The translations under genes and the position numbers were made by a program. Shown piece by piece: positions 47,674 through 57,815 of a stretch of DNA of 64,000 bases. The notes under the pieces were generated by a model. It did not search any database. It saw only the letters and a program-made list of their open reading frames with translations, and was not told the DNA's origin. Within the stretch, counting starts at the first letter, position 1. The number at the start of each line of letters is the position of its first letter. This DNA is from Acinetobacter lwoffii (GTDB taxonomy: Bacteria > Pseudomonadota > Gammaproteobacteria > Pseudomonadales > Moraxellaceae): the NCBI RefSeq assembly GCF_022967985.1, contig NZ_JALJVC010000014.1, forward strand, positions 28,369 through 92,368, given 5' to 3'.

Positions 47674-48543
47674 ATGGCAAATTTAAAAGAAATTCGCGCC
47701 AAAGTAGCTAGTATCAAAAGCACGCAGAAGATTACTCGAGCGATGCAAATGGTAGCAGCTTCTAAGATGCGTCGTGCGCAAGAGCGCATGGCTCAAGGCC
47801 GTCCGTATGCCGAAAATATGCACCGTGTAATTGCTCATTTGGTCCAAGCGAATCCTGAATACAAACACCGTTATATGGTTGAACGCCCGGTTAAGCGCGT
47901 TGGCTATATTATTGTGTCTTCAGATCGTGGCCTTGCTGGTGGTTTGAACATTAACCTGTTCAAGAAAGTGGTTAAACACGTTCAACAGCAACAAGAGCAG
48001 TCAATTGAAGTTCAATTTGCTTTAATTGGTCAAAAAGCGGTTTCGTTTTTTAAAAACTACGGCGGTAAAGTGCTTGGTGCGACGACGCAAGTCGGCGATG
48101 CCCCAAGTCTTGAGCAGTTATCTGGTTCTGTACAGGTGATGTTGGATGCTTATGATAAAGGCGAGTTAGATCGTATTTATCTAGTGTCAAACGGCTTTGT
48201 CAATGCCATGACTCAAAATCAAAAAATCGAACAACTTGTTCCTTTGGCTGCTGCTGAAGAAGACAAGAATCTGAACCGTCAATACGGTTGGGATTACATC
48301 TACGAGCCTGAAGCTGAAGAGCTTTTAAATGGCTTGTTGGTTCGCTATATCGAGTCTGTGGTGTATCAAGGTGTGATTGAAAACATCGCATGTGAGCAGT
48401 CTGCACGTATGGTCGCTATGAAAGCAGCGACAGACAACGCAGGCGAGATCATTAAGAGCCTGCAACTTATTTATAACAAGCTGCGTCAAGCCGCGATTAC
48501 TCAGGAAATTTCTGAGATCGTTGGTGGTGCCGCTGCCGTTTAA
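47674..48543 (+). CDS. atpG: F0F1 ATP synthase subunit gamma
   Basis: 289 residues. Central rotor shaft: N-terminal coiled helix [20 protein letters not shown] (core [10 protein letters not shown]), [11 protein letters not shown] around 80, and the C-terminal [18 protein letters not shown] helix (core [11 protein letters not shown]). Normal length and position. Confidence 0.98.
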   Translation: MANLKEIRAKVASIKSTQKITRAMQMVAASKMRRAQERMAQGRPYAENMHRVIAHLVQANPEYKHRYMVERPVKRVGYIIVSSDRGLAGGLNINLFKKVVKHVQQQQEQSIEVQFALIGQKAVSFFKNYGGKVLGATTQVGDAPSLEQLSGSVQVMLDAYDKGELDRIYLVSNGFVNAMTQNQKIEQLVPLAAAEEDKNLNRQYGWDYIYEPEAEELLNGLLVRYIESVVYQGVIENIACEQSARMVAMKAATDNAGEIIKSLQLIYNKLRQAAITQEISEIVGGAAAV

Positions 48544-48554
48544 CATTATTTTGA

Positions 48555-49964
<1,410 letters not shown>

Positions 49965-49991
49965 TTAGCTACTCTAATTTAGGAGATTCTC

Positions 49992-50411
49992 ATGGCGACT
50001 ATGCAATGTGATGTTGTAAGTGTTCAGGAGTCTTTGTACTCAGGCACTATAACTATGCTAATTGCAAAAGGTGCTGGCGGTGAGTTGGGTATTATGCCTG
50101 GCCATGCTCCGTTGGTAACTTTGCTCCAACCTGGCGCGATCCGCGTTATTTTGGAAAACGGTACAGAAGAGTTGATCTATGTATCTGGTGGTGTTCTAGA
50201 AGTTCAACCGCATGTTGTTACGGTTCTTGCAGATACTGCAGTCCGTGCAGAAAACTTAGATGAAGCAGCTATTGTTGAAGCGCGTAAACACGCTGAAGCA
50301 TTGCTTGCGAATCAAAAGAGCGATTTGGACTCTGCTGCTGCTTTGGCTGCTCTTGCAGAAACTGCTGCACAGTTGGAAACGATCCGCAAAATCAAAAACC
50401 GCGCTCAATAA
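49992..50411 (+). CDS. atpC: F0F1 ATP synthase subunit epsilon
   Basis: 139 residues. N-terminal beta sandwich (GELGIMPGHAPLVTLL) and C-terminal two-helix region (about 88-139) that can regulate hydrolysis. Last gene of the operon; its stop is 18 bp before a strong terminator. Confidence 0.97.
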   Translation: MATMQCDVVSVQESLYSGTITMLIAKGAGGELGIMPGHAPLVTLLQPGAIRVILENGTEELIYVSGGVLEVQPHVVTVLADTAVRAENLDEAAIVEARKHAEALLANQKSDLDSAAALAALAETAAQLETIRKIKNRAQ

Positions 50412-50428
50412 GAGACGGTTTGAGATTG

Positions 50429-50457
50429 AAAAAACCACCCGAAAGGGTGGTTTTTTT
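50429..50457 (+). terminator. Rho-independent terminator of the atp operon
   Basis: AAAAACCACCC, GAAA loop, GGGTGGTTTTTTT. Confidence 0.93.
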
Positions 50458-50497
50458 ATGTTATAAATAGAATTATCATAAAATAAATTAAAAATTT

Positions 50498-51205
50498 ATG
50501 AATATTGAGAGCTTATTCGTTTCCTCAAAACTAGAAGGGAAAATTCAATATGGTCAAAATATTGAAATAATCTTATGTACTAAATGCAGAACGTATATCA
50601 AGCATGAGGTTTTAACCGATATTTATCATACTTGTGATGAGTATGATGGAATTCTTACGATGTTTTATAATCATCGTATATTGTGTTGTATTAATTGTGA
50701 CTCTATTTCTTATCAAGATAAAATTGTTAATTCAGAGGAAGTAGATCAAATTGGTGAGGAGTATGACGGCACTCCTATTTACGAAGATAATGCACAGATC
50801 CAAATATATCCATTACGTGATGATGAAACTGCATTTTCTAAAGAGTTTGAAAAAATTCTGCCTGAAGAGATTTATTTAACTTATGAAGAAGTTATCATAG
50901 CTTTAAATAATAATATGCCTTTATTGACTGCTTTAGGTTTAAGAACTCTTTTAGAGCAAATAATAAAGTATTTTGGCAAGTCTGATGATTTAGGTGTGAT
51001 TTTAACCCAATTTGAAAAAGAAGGATTTATTTCTACCAAACAAAGAGGATTGTTAGATAATATTCGTTATTTGGGTAATGATGCCGTACATCATGCTGAT
51101 AGCAAATCTAGAAAAGACTTAATTTTGCATCTAAAAGTTTTAGAAAACTTAATTCATCAGTTATTTGTCTATTATAAAATGGAGGAAGAATCTATAAAAA
51201 AGTAA
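50498..51205 (+). CDS. DUF4145 domain protein
   Basis: 235 residues. The N-terminal part has two CxxC-type pairs (LCTKC around 26-30, CCINC around 66-70) that could bind zinc. The C-terminal part (about 135-220) matches DUF4145: ALGLRTLLEQII, then GLLDNIRYLGNDAVHH, with the conserved Arg and the His-ending RxxGNxAVH signature. DUF4145 also occurs fused to restriction and toxin-like proteins, but no activity is established for it alone. A/T-rich, 40 bp behind the atp terminator, and unlike its neighbours in composition, so probably acquired. Confidence 0.75.
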   Translation: MNIESLFVSSKLEGKIQYGQNIEIILCTKCRTYIKHEVLTDIYHTCDEYDGILTMFYNHRILCCINCDSISYQDKIVNSEEVDQIGEEYDGTPIYEDNAQIQIYPLRDDETAFSKEFEKILPEEIYLTYEEVIIALNNNMPLLTALGLRTLLEQIIKYFGKSDDLGVILTQFEKEGFISTKQRGLLDNIRYLGNDAVHHADSKSRKDLILHLKVLENLIHQLFVYYKMEEESIKK

Positions 51206-51642
51206 TGAAGGGTGTGAGATTAAAACCTTCTCCTAAACACCCTATACCTGTTGTCAGAGAAACCACACATAAAAGAAGACCCAAAAAAAGACTTTAATAG
51301 AGCTTAGGGATGGAGAATAATCGAAAATTCTCCACAATCTTCACCTTAAATGTCTTATCAAAACCTTCTGCTAAACTTGGTACTTCAAGCTTTTTATAGT
51401 TTGCTCGAACCCTAATTTCAGCACTATTGGCTTTAGTTTGATATTTATTAGAAAACTTTATTTTGTACCACTCAATATAACTTTTACCTGCTCTCAGTAA
51501 TGTTTTGAACCAATCTGTAAGCAGACACACGCGATAAAAAAATCAATGATAAGTTAAATAATTCGAACAGATACTCGCTTGTTATAACTTGATGCGATTG
51601 GGTTTTGAACAGGCGAAACTTATAATTGAAAAAGGGAAAATC
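51206..51642. other. A/T-rich intergenic with a possible gene remnant on the minus strand
   Basis: 437 bp. A 78-codon minus-strand frame (51294-51530, GTG start) encodes a basic stretch with protein-like composition (for example ANSAEIRVRANYKK and FKVKIVENF), and the frame before it on the same strand runs through SLIFLSRVSAYRLVQN. This could be the tail of a decayed gene. I recognise no family and the evidence is weak. Confidence 0.3.
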
Positions 51643-53019
51643 ATGGCTTATCAATCTATTAATCCATTTACCAATCAAAAATTGAAAGGCTACCCATCCC
51701 ATAACGATCAAGATATTCAAAATGCACTCGATACCGCAGAAAAAATCCTAAAGTCAGAATGGTCACAACAGGTCGATACCCGTATTGAAGTACTGCGCAA
51801 ATTGGCCAGCAATATGCGAGAGCAAAAATCTGAACTCGCTAAACTCATGACGCTGGATATGGGAAAACTGATCAAGCAGAGTGAAGGGGAAATCGAAACC
51901 TGCGCCAAAATTGCAGAATACTATGCCGATCATGCCAAAGAATTTTTAGCGCCAGTGTCCTATGAAACGGAACTGGGTGAGGCCTGGGTTGAGCATCATC
52001 CACTGGGTATTATCATGGCGGTAGAACCGTGGAATTTCCCATTTTATCAACTGATGCGCGTCTTTGCGCCGAACTGTGCCATTGGTAATCCGGTTCTGGC
52101 AAAACATGCTGGCATTGTACCGCAATGTGCGGAAGCCTTTGAAAAACTGGTCTTGGATGCAGGCGCACCCAAAGGTGTCTGGACCAATCTGTTTATCAGC
52201 TCCGATCAGGTTAAAGATGTGATTGCAGACAAGCGTGTACGCGGGGTGGCACTAACCGGTTCTGAAGGCGCAGGCAGTGCAGTGGCTGAGCAGGCCGGGA
52301 AACATCTTAAAAAATCTACACTGGAATTGGGCGGGAATGATGTATTTATCGTACTCGATGATGCCGATCTGGAACGTGCTATTAAGTTGGGCTGTCAGGC
52401 ACGGGTGAATAATGCCGGGCAGGTGTGTACGGCGGCGAAGCGATTTATTCTGCATGATAAAATTGCCGAACAATTCAAAGCCGGCATGCTGAAAGCTTTT
52501 GAGCAGTTAAAACTGGGTGATCCGCTTGATCCTGAAACCACTTTAGGGCCACTGTCTTCAAAAGATGCGCTGGAAAAACTGACCAAGCAGGTCGATAAGG
52601 CCGTAGCACAAGGTGCAACTGTGGTCATTGGCGGTAAGGCTGTAGAACATCAAGGCAATTTCTATGCGCCAACGATTCTGGAAAATATCACGCGTGAAAA
52701 TGAAGCCTGGTATGAAGAATTCTTTGGCCCGGTGGCGCAAATCTATGTGGCCAAGGATGATGATGAAATTGTCGAAATTGCCAATGATTCCAATTATGGT
52801 CTGGGTGGCGTGATCCATGCTCAGGATATTGAGCGGGCGAAAAAGCTGGCGTCACGGGTGGAAACTGGCATGATCTGGATCAACTGGTTTACTGATACCA
52901 CGCCTGAGTTACCATTTGGTGGAATCAAAAATTCCGGTTATGGACATGAACTGTCGATTGATGGTTTTAGAGAGTTTGTGCAGAAGAAACTGGTCGTCGT
53001 CAAAAGCCCGAAAAAATAA
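51643..53019 (+). CDS. NAD(P)-dependent succinate-semialdehyde dehydrogenase (Sad/YneI-like)
   Basis: 458 residues from the ATG at 51643; the longer frame from 51589 adds a non-conserved leader. ALDH landmarks: EPWNFPFYQ at 128-136, LTGSEGAG around 204, general base Glu228 in LELGGND and catalytic Cys262 in NNAGQVCTA. The AKHAGIVPQCA segment and short N-terminus are typical of the YneI/Sad group. Oxidises succinate semialdehyde to succinate, as in GABA or arginine breakdown, though other aldehydes are possible. Confidence 0.87.
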   Translation: MAYQSINPFTNQKLKGYPSHNDQDIQNALDTAEKILKSEWSQQVDTRIEVLRKLASNMREQKSELAKLMTLDMGKLIKQSEGEIETCAKIAEYYADHAKEFLAPVSYETELGEAWVEHHPLGIIMAVEPWNFPFYQLMRVFAPNCAIGNPVLAKHAGIVPQCAEAFEKLVLDAGAPKGVWTNLFISSDQVKDVIADKRVRGVALTGSEGAGSAVAEQAGKHLKKSTLELGGNDVFIVLDDADLERAIKLGCQARVNNAGQVCTAAKRFILHDKIAEQFKAGMLKAFEQLKLGDPLDPETTLGPLSSKDALEKLTKQVDKAVAQGATVVIGGKAVEHQGNFYAPTILENITRENEAWYEEFFGPVAQIYVAKDDDEIVEIANDSNYGLGGVIHAQDIERAKKLASRVETGMIWINWFTDTTPELPFGGIKNSGYGHELSIDGFREFVQKKLVVVKSPKK

Positions 53020-53060
53020 TATGAGCTGATCTGATGTCAAATAAGCTACTATTCAGTGGC

Positions 53061-54056
53061 TTATTTGTCTGGATATTCTTCACGTTTGCCACCTTCATAA
53101 CTGGCAAAACGTGGATGTTCTGGTGGAAATGAGGGTTCAGCGCTTAGCCAAGGCCAGCCACCAAACTGGGTGTCGCGATAGCGGCGAAAAGCTGTATCCA
53201 GTTCTTGCGCACTATTCAAAACAAAAGGCCCATGCATGGCAACAGGTGCGCCAATCGGTTCACCTTCTAGCCATAAAATATGCGATTCCAGTAAACTGCC
53301 TTTGAGGTGAATGTCCTGATCTGGTTTCAGTTCTACCAGATGCTTGACCTGTATTTTCTGTCCTTCCAGCTCCAGACTGTTACCTTGATAGAAATAACAA
53401 AACCGCGTTGCACTTGCAGTGCTTGCCGGAATAATCAGCTCTGCCTCAGGTGCAAGCGTGATCATATAAATATTGACCCTGTTTTCAGCGGCTGCTGCCC
53501 AGGAATGTGCTGGACGGTCCAGTGCTTCAGTTGTTTTAAACTGCCCTGAAATGACCCGAATATCCGCTTTACGTCCGGCCGTATCTGCTGAAAATACATG
53601 CGGAATCTGTTCACGCCACAACATTTTATAATCGGCTGGCTGTTTTTTCTGTTCCGGTGAGGAATTCAGCCAGATTTGAAACAGCTCAAGAGGATTGTCC
53701 TGATCCTGATGGACTAAGGGAAACATCTCGCAATGCTGTACCCCATTGCCGGTAGTCAGCCATTGCACATCACCCGCGCCATAACGTCCCGAGTTTCCCA
53801 GCGAGTCAAAATGATCGACATAACCGCGCTCGACAATGGTAATGGTTTCAAAGCCAGTATGCGGATGCTCCGGAAAGCCGGGAATGCTCTCGCCATAATA
53901 CATGTCATATTCATGCTGTTGTGGAGGGGAAACAGGTCCTAATTCTGCATTGCCTTGCGGATAATGATCTTGATGATGAACGGTAAAAATAAAAGGATCT
54001 TTCAGATCAAGCCGGGATGTGACTGAAACCACAGAATACAGCACTGAATTCGACAT
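53061..54056 (-). CDS. Pirin family protein
   Basis: 331 residues, two cupin domains. Metal ligands in FPEHPHTGFETIT and the later GNGVQHCEM segment, where the usual HSE is replaced by HCE. This is a different pirin subgroup from the protein at 24580. Possibly a quercetinase-like dioxygenase or a regulator. Convergent with the dehydrogenase gene, 41 bp apart. Confidence 0.85.
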   Translation of the reverse strand: MSNSVLYSVVSVTSRLDLKDPFIFTVHHQDHYPQGNAELGPVSPPQQHEYDMYYGESIPGFPEHPHTGFETITIVERGYVDHFDSLGNSGRYGAGDVQWLTTGNGVQHCEMFPLVHQDQDNPLELFQIWLNSSPEQKKQPADYKMLWREQIPHVFSADTAGRKADIRVISGQFKTTEALDRPAHSWAAAAENRVNIYMITLAPEAELIIPASTASATRFCYFYQGNSLELEGQKIQVKHLVELKPDQDIHLKGSLLESHILWLEGEPIGAPVAMHGPFVLNSAQELDTAFRRYRDTQFGGWPWLSAEPSFPPEHPRFASYEGGKREEYPDK

Positions 54057-54197
54057 GATTGAACTCCTGATGATCTGATTAGATGAAAATTCCTGATCTA
54101 AATATAATTTTTATAATCGATAACAGTGTATAGCCTGCAAGACGATTGAGGAAGATGTGTTTCGATCAATCGCCTCAAAATGAGATTTTTAGGTATT

Positions 54198-54797
54198 TTA
54201 AGTATTATCCTGATCAGTATTGCTCTCTGATTCCTGATCTGGATTCTGGATCAGCAAGCCGGCCAGTTTGACCATTTCGGATTGCACATTAACCATCTGG
54301 GATTCAATCTTTTTCAAGTTCACTTGGCTGAAATCCACCTGACCATTTAAAAGAGGAGAAGCCAGAACTTGCTGATTGGCGGTCATAATGTTGTCACGAA
54401 TCTGGTCAATTTCCTGACTTTTCAAGTTCAGGTTGCCTAACACCTGATTAAAACTGCTGAGTTGCTGTTGTAGCTGGGTCGCAGTGGACTGCAGTTGCTG
54501 GGTATCTTTAGCTTCGACCGCCGTTTGCAGTTCGGTCTGGGTCTGTTTTAACTGTTCTACATAACTGCCGGCCTTGAGCTGCAAGTCGGCGACATCACGA
54601 ACCATATAAAACATATTGCCCGATTTAAGTTCGGTTTGTGCTGCTGAACTCTGTTGCTGAGAGGCTGGTTCCAGATCGGACGTCGTGGTATCTGCCTGTT
54701 CAGCCGGTGCTTCGACGGCCTGTTCACAACCCATTAATAAAATTCCAGAGCTAAATAATGCGAAAGGAAGGACAGCATTGGCAAGAATCTTGGACAT
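54198..54797 (-). CDS. Gln-rich lipoprotein, function unknown
   Basis: 199 residues. Lipoprotein signal with LLMGC, lipid Cys at 24. After a short Glu/Ala/Thr linker the rest is helical and rich in Gln, Leu and Ser (for example QLQSTATQLQQQL), likely a coiled coil (about 70-190). The end is acidic and Asp/Ser-rich. I recognise no family. Monocistronic. Confidence 0.75.
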   Translation of the reverse strand: MSKILANAVLPFALFSSGILLMGCEQAVEAPAEQADTTTSDLEPASQQQSSAAQTELKSGNMFYMVRDVADLQLKAGSYVEQLKQTQTELQTAVEAKDTQQLQSTATQLQQQLSSFNQVLGNLNLKSQEIDQIRDNIMTANQQVLASPLLNGQVDFSQVNLKKIESQMVNVQSEMVKLAGLLIQNPDQESESNTDQDNT

Positions 54798-55126
54798 GGA
54801 ATCAGGGTCTCGATACAGGTGATGGAATTTTATTAGTATCTAATATAAGGACAAACTATGGAGATAAAAAAGATTGTTGCAAACTCATAACAATTCTTCT
54901 GGGTTGTGAACGTTACTCTATTCAAAAACAAGAAAAAGATTATTAAAAGCTGGTAAAGAAGTACTTTGCTCTCACCAAATTGGCTTGTTTGGCCCGCAAT
55001 CACTTTGAAAATGTTTTAGGTGAATTTGAATGCAATTAAATAATCGTTTTTAAATAAAAAAAATAAGTATCTACCAAGAAAATAGATACTTATTTCAAGC
55101 TTGATGCTTATGAGAATAATCGAGAA
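54798..55126. other. Intergenic between glutathione peroxidase and lipoprotein genes
   Basis: 329 bp between two minus-strand genes. Contains the gpx terminator at 55061-55095 and must hold the lipoprotein promoter. No credible ORF. Confidence 0.5.
55061..55095 (-). terminator. Rho-independent terminator after the glutathione peroxidase gene
   Basis: Perfect 13-bp arms (AAATAAGTATCTA at 55061-55073 and its complement 55083-55095), 9-nt loop; on the minus strand followed by seven or more T. Confidence 0.85.
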
Positions 55127-55672
55127 TTATTTTGCAAGTTCTGCATTCACTGCATCGACAATCCGTGGATCATCTGCAGTAATATCTGGAGCAAAACGTG
55201 CCACTACTTCACCATTTTTATTGATCAGGAATTTTTCAAAGTTCCAGAGCACTTCTGGTGGCTGATTTGGGGTTAGACCATAATCGACCAAATCTTTCCA
55301 CCAAGGGCCTTCACCGATGCGTTCCGGGATCGCTTGCGTAAGGGTGGCATATAAAGGATGCTTGTCTTCGCCTGCAACAGAGATTTTAGCAAATAGCGGG
55401 AAGTCGACTTTATAATTCACTGAACAGAATTCCTGAATCTCGGCTTCACTACCCGGTTCCTGTTCCAAAAAGTTATTGGCAGGGAAGCCCAGAATTTCCA
55501 GACCTTCCGCTTTTTTGTCCTGATACAGTTTTTGTAAGCCTTCATATTGCGGCGTCAAGCCACATTTAGATGCGACGTTAACCACCAGCAAAACCTTACT
55601 CTGGTACTGGTTTAAAGTGGTTTCTGTTCCTTCAATAGTTTTGACTGGAATGTCATATACAGAGCGAGTCAT
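55127..55672 (-). CDS. Glutathione peroxidase family protein (thioredoxin-type, BtuE-like)
   Basis: 181 residues. Peroxidatic Cys37 in ASKCGLTPQY, likely resolving Cys83 in EFCSVNY, and Trp143-Asn144 in VLWNFEKF, all typical of Cys-type GPx that use thioredoxin. Unusually the FPCNQF motif reads FPANNF (63-68), so the Cys is lost and the catalytic-tetrad Gln is replaced by Asn67. It reduces peroxides in the cytoplasm; the substitution may lower or shift activity. Confidence 0.9.
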   Translation of the reverse strand: MTRSVYDIPVKTIEGTETTLNQYQSKVLLVVNVASKCGLTPQYEGLQKLYQDKKAEGLEILGFPANNFLEQEPGSEAEIQEFCSVNYKVDFPLFAKISVAGEDKHPLYATLTQAIPERIGEGPWWKDLVDYGLTPNQPPEVLWNFEKFLINKNGEVVARFAPDITADDPRIVDAVNAELAK

Positions 55673-55862
55673 TAGATTTCCTGTTTATTGCGACTGAACG
55701 GTATTTGTTTTAACGGGTATTCGCTTTCAGCACAAGTAGAAACAGGTGAGCTCAGTTACTTAAAGCTGCAAATTGCCTCAATATTATGTGAAAAATCTAT
55801 TATGCTAGGATGCGCGAATAGGCATAGCTTAATAACAAGACCAGCGACTCATGGATGAAAGT

Positions 55863-56759
55863 ATGACACAGCAACAAAAGGTAGTCTGGTGGGCCATGGC
55901 CTTACCACTGGCCGCAGTTTTGATTTGGTCTCTGAATATGACGGTTACCCGTTATGTGGCAGATTATATTTCTCCCATCAGTATTAGTTTCTACCGCTGG
56001 GCCTTGGCCTTACTGATTTTAACTCCATTCATGTTGTCCAAAGTCAAAGCCGCCTGGCCGGAAATTCGTCCATATCTCGGACATTTTGCTGTTTTGAGTG
56101 CGCTGGGAATGGTGCTGTATCAGGGACTGGCCTATAGCTCGGCACACTACACTACTGCGACCAATATGGGCCTGATCAATGCCTTTATTCCAATTTTTAC
56201 CATTATCGTGGGTATTTTTGTTTTAAAGATTCGCCCGACACAGGCTGCAGTGCTAGGGAGTCTTCTGTCCTTTATTGGCTTGATGTATGTCATGGCACAA
56301 GGGCAGGGCCTGCAGTTTTTAACTGTTGGTGAAAGTTATATTGGCGATCTGTTGATGTTGATCGCAGTATTTTTCTATGCCTGTTATGGCGTGTTTCTGA
56401 AAAAATGGCAGATTCAGATTCCACTCTTAGTGAGCCTGTATATTCAGATTTTTATGGCCTTTCTATATCATATTCCTTTGGTATTGATTTTAGGTCTGGA
56501 CAGCATCAATCATGCTAATGCAGCCAGCATTATCTATGCCGGAATTTTCCCATCCATTGCCGCGCCGTTATTCTGGATGATGGCTGTGCAGCAACTTGGT
56601 CCCAATCGCAGCAGTATTTTTATGAATCTGATGCCGGTTTTTACTGCAGTAGTCGCATATTTGTGGCTGGGTGAAGCGTGGACCATGTATCACAGTATCG
56701 GCGGTGGCATCATTTTACTTGGAATCCTCTGGGCTCAATATCCCGGAAGATCCGCTTAA
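55863..56759 (+). CDS. DMT superfamily (EamA) transporter
   Basis: 298 residues from the second ATG (GGATGAAAGT ahead of it); a first ATG 12 bases earlier has no ribosome site. Ten predicted membrane helices in two EamA repeats, with FYRWALALLIL in the first and NLMPVFTAVVAYLWLGE in the second (core MPVFTAVVA). Inner-membrane exporter of metabolites or drugs; substrate unknown. Confidence 0.88.
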   Translation: MTQQQKVVWWAMALPLAAVLIWSLNMTVTRYVADYISPISISFYRWALALLILTPFMLSKVKAAWPEIRPYLGHFAVLSALGMVLYQGLAYSSAHYTTATNMGLINAFIPIFTIIVGIFVLKIRPTQAAVLGSLLSFIGLMYVMAQGQGLQFLTVGESYIGDLLMLIAVFFYACYGVFLKKWQIQIPLLVSLYIQIFMAFLYHIPLVLILGLDSINHANAASIIYAGIFPSIAAPLFWMMAVQQLGPNRSSIFMNLMPVFTAVVAYLWLGEAWTMYHSIGGGIILLGILWAQYPGRSA

Positions 56760-57026
56760 TCAGGAATTAAAAGAGCTAATTAAGAATTTTTTCTGATTAA
56801 ATATTGAGCGGTTAATCAAAACTTTTTTAATTGAAATCCCCTTTTAAATGCTAATTTTCAAATGTTAAAACAAATAGAAAAATATCGTTTTATTTTAAAA
56901 AGAGAATAGAAAGAGCAAGATATTTTGAATATTGGTCAAAAATTGTTTGCTATTAATAGAAAATATGTATTGTTTGATTGTTTTATTGTACTTGTCGTTG
57001 TATTCAGTTTCTTTCATAATGCGCCC
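56760..57026. other. A/T-rich intergenic after the DMT transporter
   Basis: About 270 bp without a credible ORF. The only signal is the promoter of the candidate small RNA at its right-hand end (-35 TTGTCG 56992-56997, 17-bp spacer, -10 CATAAT 57015-57020). Confidence 0.5.
56992..57020 (+). promoter_or_regulatory. Candidate sigma-70 promoter of a small RNA
   Basis: TTGTCG and CATAAT with a 17-bp spacer, followed by GCGCCC. It faces a structured region that ends in an intrinsic terminator about 130 bp later, which is why I read it as a promoter. Confidence 0.5.
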
Positions 57027-57154
57027 ATCGAGAATGATCAAGCAAGAAAATCCTTGTTTTATCAGACTCCCAGAGATTTTATGAACCCTCTGGATGTGAT
57101 TTATGCACATCCTTTTTTATGCTCAGCCATCCCTATATGGCTGAGCTTTTTTTT
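57027..57154 (+). ncRNA. Candidate small RNA, about 128 nt, structured, with intrinsic terminator
   Basis: Predicted start near 57027 from the promoter at 56992-57020. Hairpin 1: arms 57035-57046 and 57053-57064, 11 of 12 positions pair. Hairpin 2: CCAGAG (57070-57075) with CTCTGG (57088-57093), or alternatively GGATGTG (57092-57098) with CACATCC (57106-57112) followed by six T; the two share two bases. Final hairpin: GCTCAGCCAT with its perfect complement (57121-57146) and eight T. No protein-like ORF explains this structure. No known sRNA family recognised; function inferred from structure alone. Confidence 0.5.
57121..57154 (+). terminator. Strong intrinsic terminator in the gap before tsaC
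   Basis: Ten-bp perfect stem GCTCAGCCAT/ATGGCTGAGC, six-base loop, eight T. Oriented plus; it does not serve the minus-strand tsaC gene, whose stop is 51 bp further on. Confidence 0.92.
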
Positions 57155-57204
57155 GTCTTAAAACTTTAGTCGGGCTTGAGTGTCCCGACTAAATCAGACA
57201 GGAC

Positions 57205-57774
57205 TCAGTCACGAATAACTACACCAGTCACTGCATCAATGATCCGGCTTGGTTGCTGACTTAAACCGAGGTCACCATTTAGATAATTCAGGTTCTGGTC
57301 AAAATAGCGGATCGCATCCTGAAGTGAGCGGGCAGGTTCCATGCCGGCAGGGTTGGCACTGGTCGAAACGATAAAACCGCCAAAGGCCTGACACAGTGCC
57401 ACACAGAGTGGGTGAGTGGTTACACGTACGGCTACTTTAGGATGATGACCTTTAATCCAGTCAGGAATATCTTTATTTGCAGGAAGTAGCCAGGTGGTCG
57501 CGCGATCAGCAGGTCTGTCATGGTTCCAGGATTCAATCACTTTTTCACGCATTTCTTCGCTTAAATCCTGCAGCAGATGTTCTACCTGTGAAAGATGAGC
57601 TGCCAGCAGAATCACACCTTTCTCAATCGGGCGTTGCTTCAATTCTAGAATCTGATGAAATGCCTGTTCATTATAGGGGTCGCAACCCAAGCCCCAAACA
57701 GCCTCTGTAGGATATGCCAAGACTTGTCCATCTTTAAGCCATGCTGCTGCTTCGGCAACAGAGGTAGTGATCAT
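57205..57774 (-). CDS. tsaC: L-threonylcarbamoyladenylate synthase
   Basis: 189 residues, YrdC/Sua5 domain. Makes the threonylcarbamoyl-AMP used for the t6A37 modification of ANN-decoding tRNAs. Family marks: AYPTEAVWGLGCDP near residue 21, KQRPIEKGVILL and STSANPAG with the nucleotide-binding residues. Lies after dprA in the usual lysM-dprA-tsaC run, with 41 bp between. Confidence 0.95.
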   Translation of the reverse strand: MITTSVAEAAAWLKDGQVLAYPTEAVWGLGCDPYNEQAFHQILELKQRPIEKGVILLAAHLSQVEHLLQDLSEEMREKVIESWNHDRPADRATTWLLPANKDIPDWIKGHHPKVAVRVTTHPLCVALCQAFGGFIVSTSANPAGMEPARSLQDAIRYFDQNLNYLNGDLGLSQQPSRIIDAVTGVVIRD

Positions 57775-57815
57775 GTGGATACCTTATATCAAACAACAAA
57801 GCGCTATTGTGAACC

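Noticed and set aside
54758..54946. 62-codon plus-strand ORF antisense to the lipoprotein start
   Set aside because: Shadow of the lipoprotein gene with no recognisable features.
56925..57161. 78-codon plus-strand ORF overlapping the candidate small RNA
   Set aside because: It runs through the terminator stem and T-run to reach its stop, and no ribosome site precedes it; the RNA structure explains the region better.
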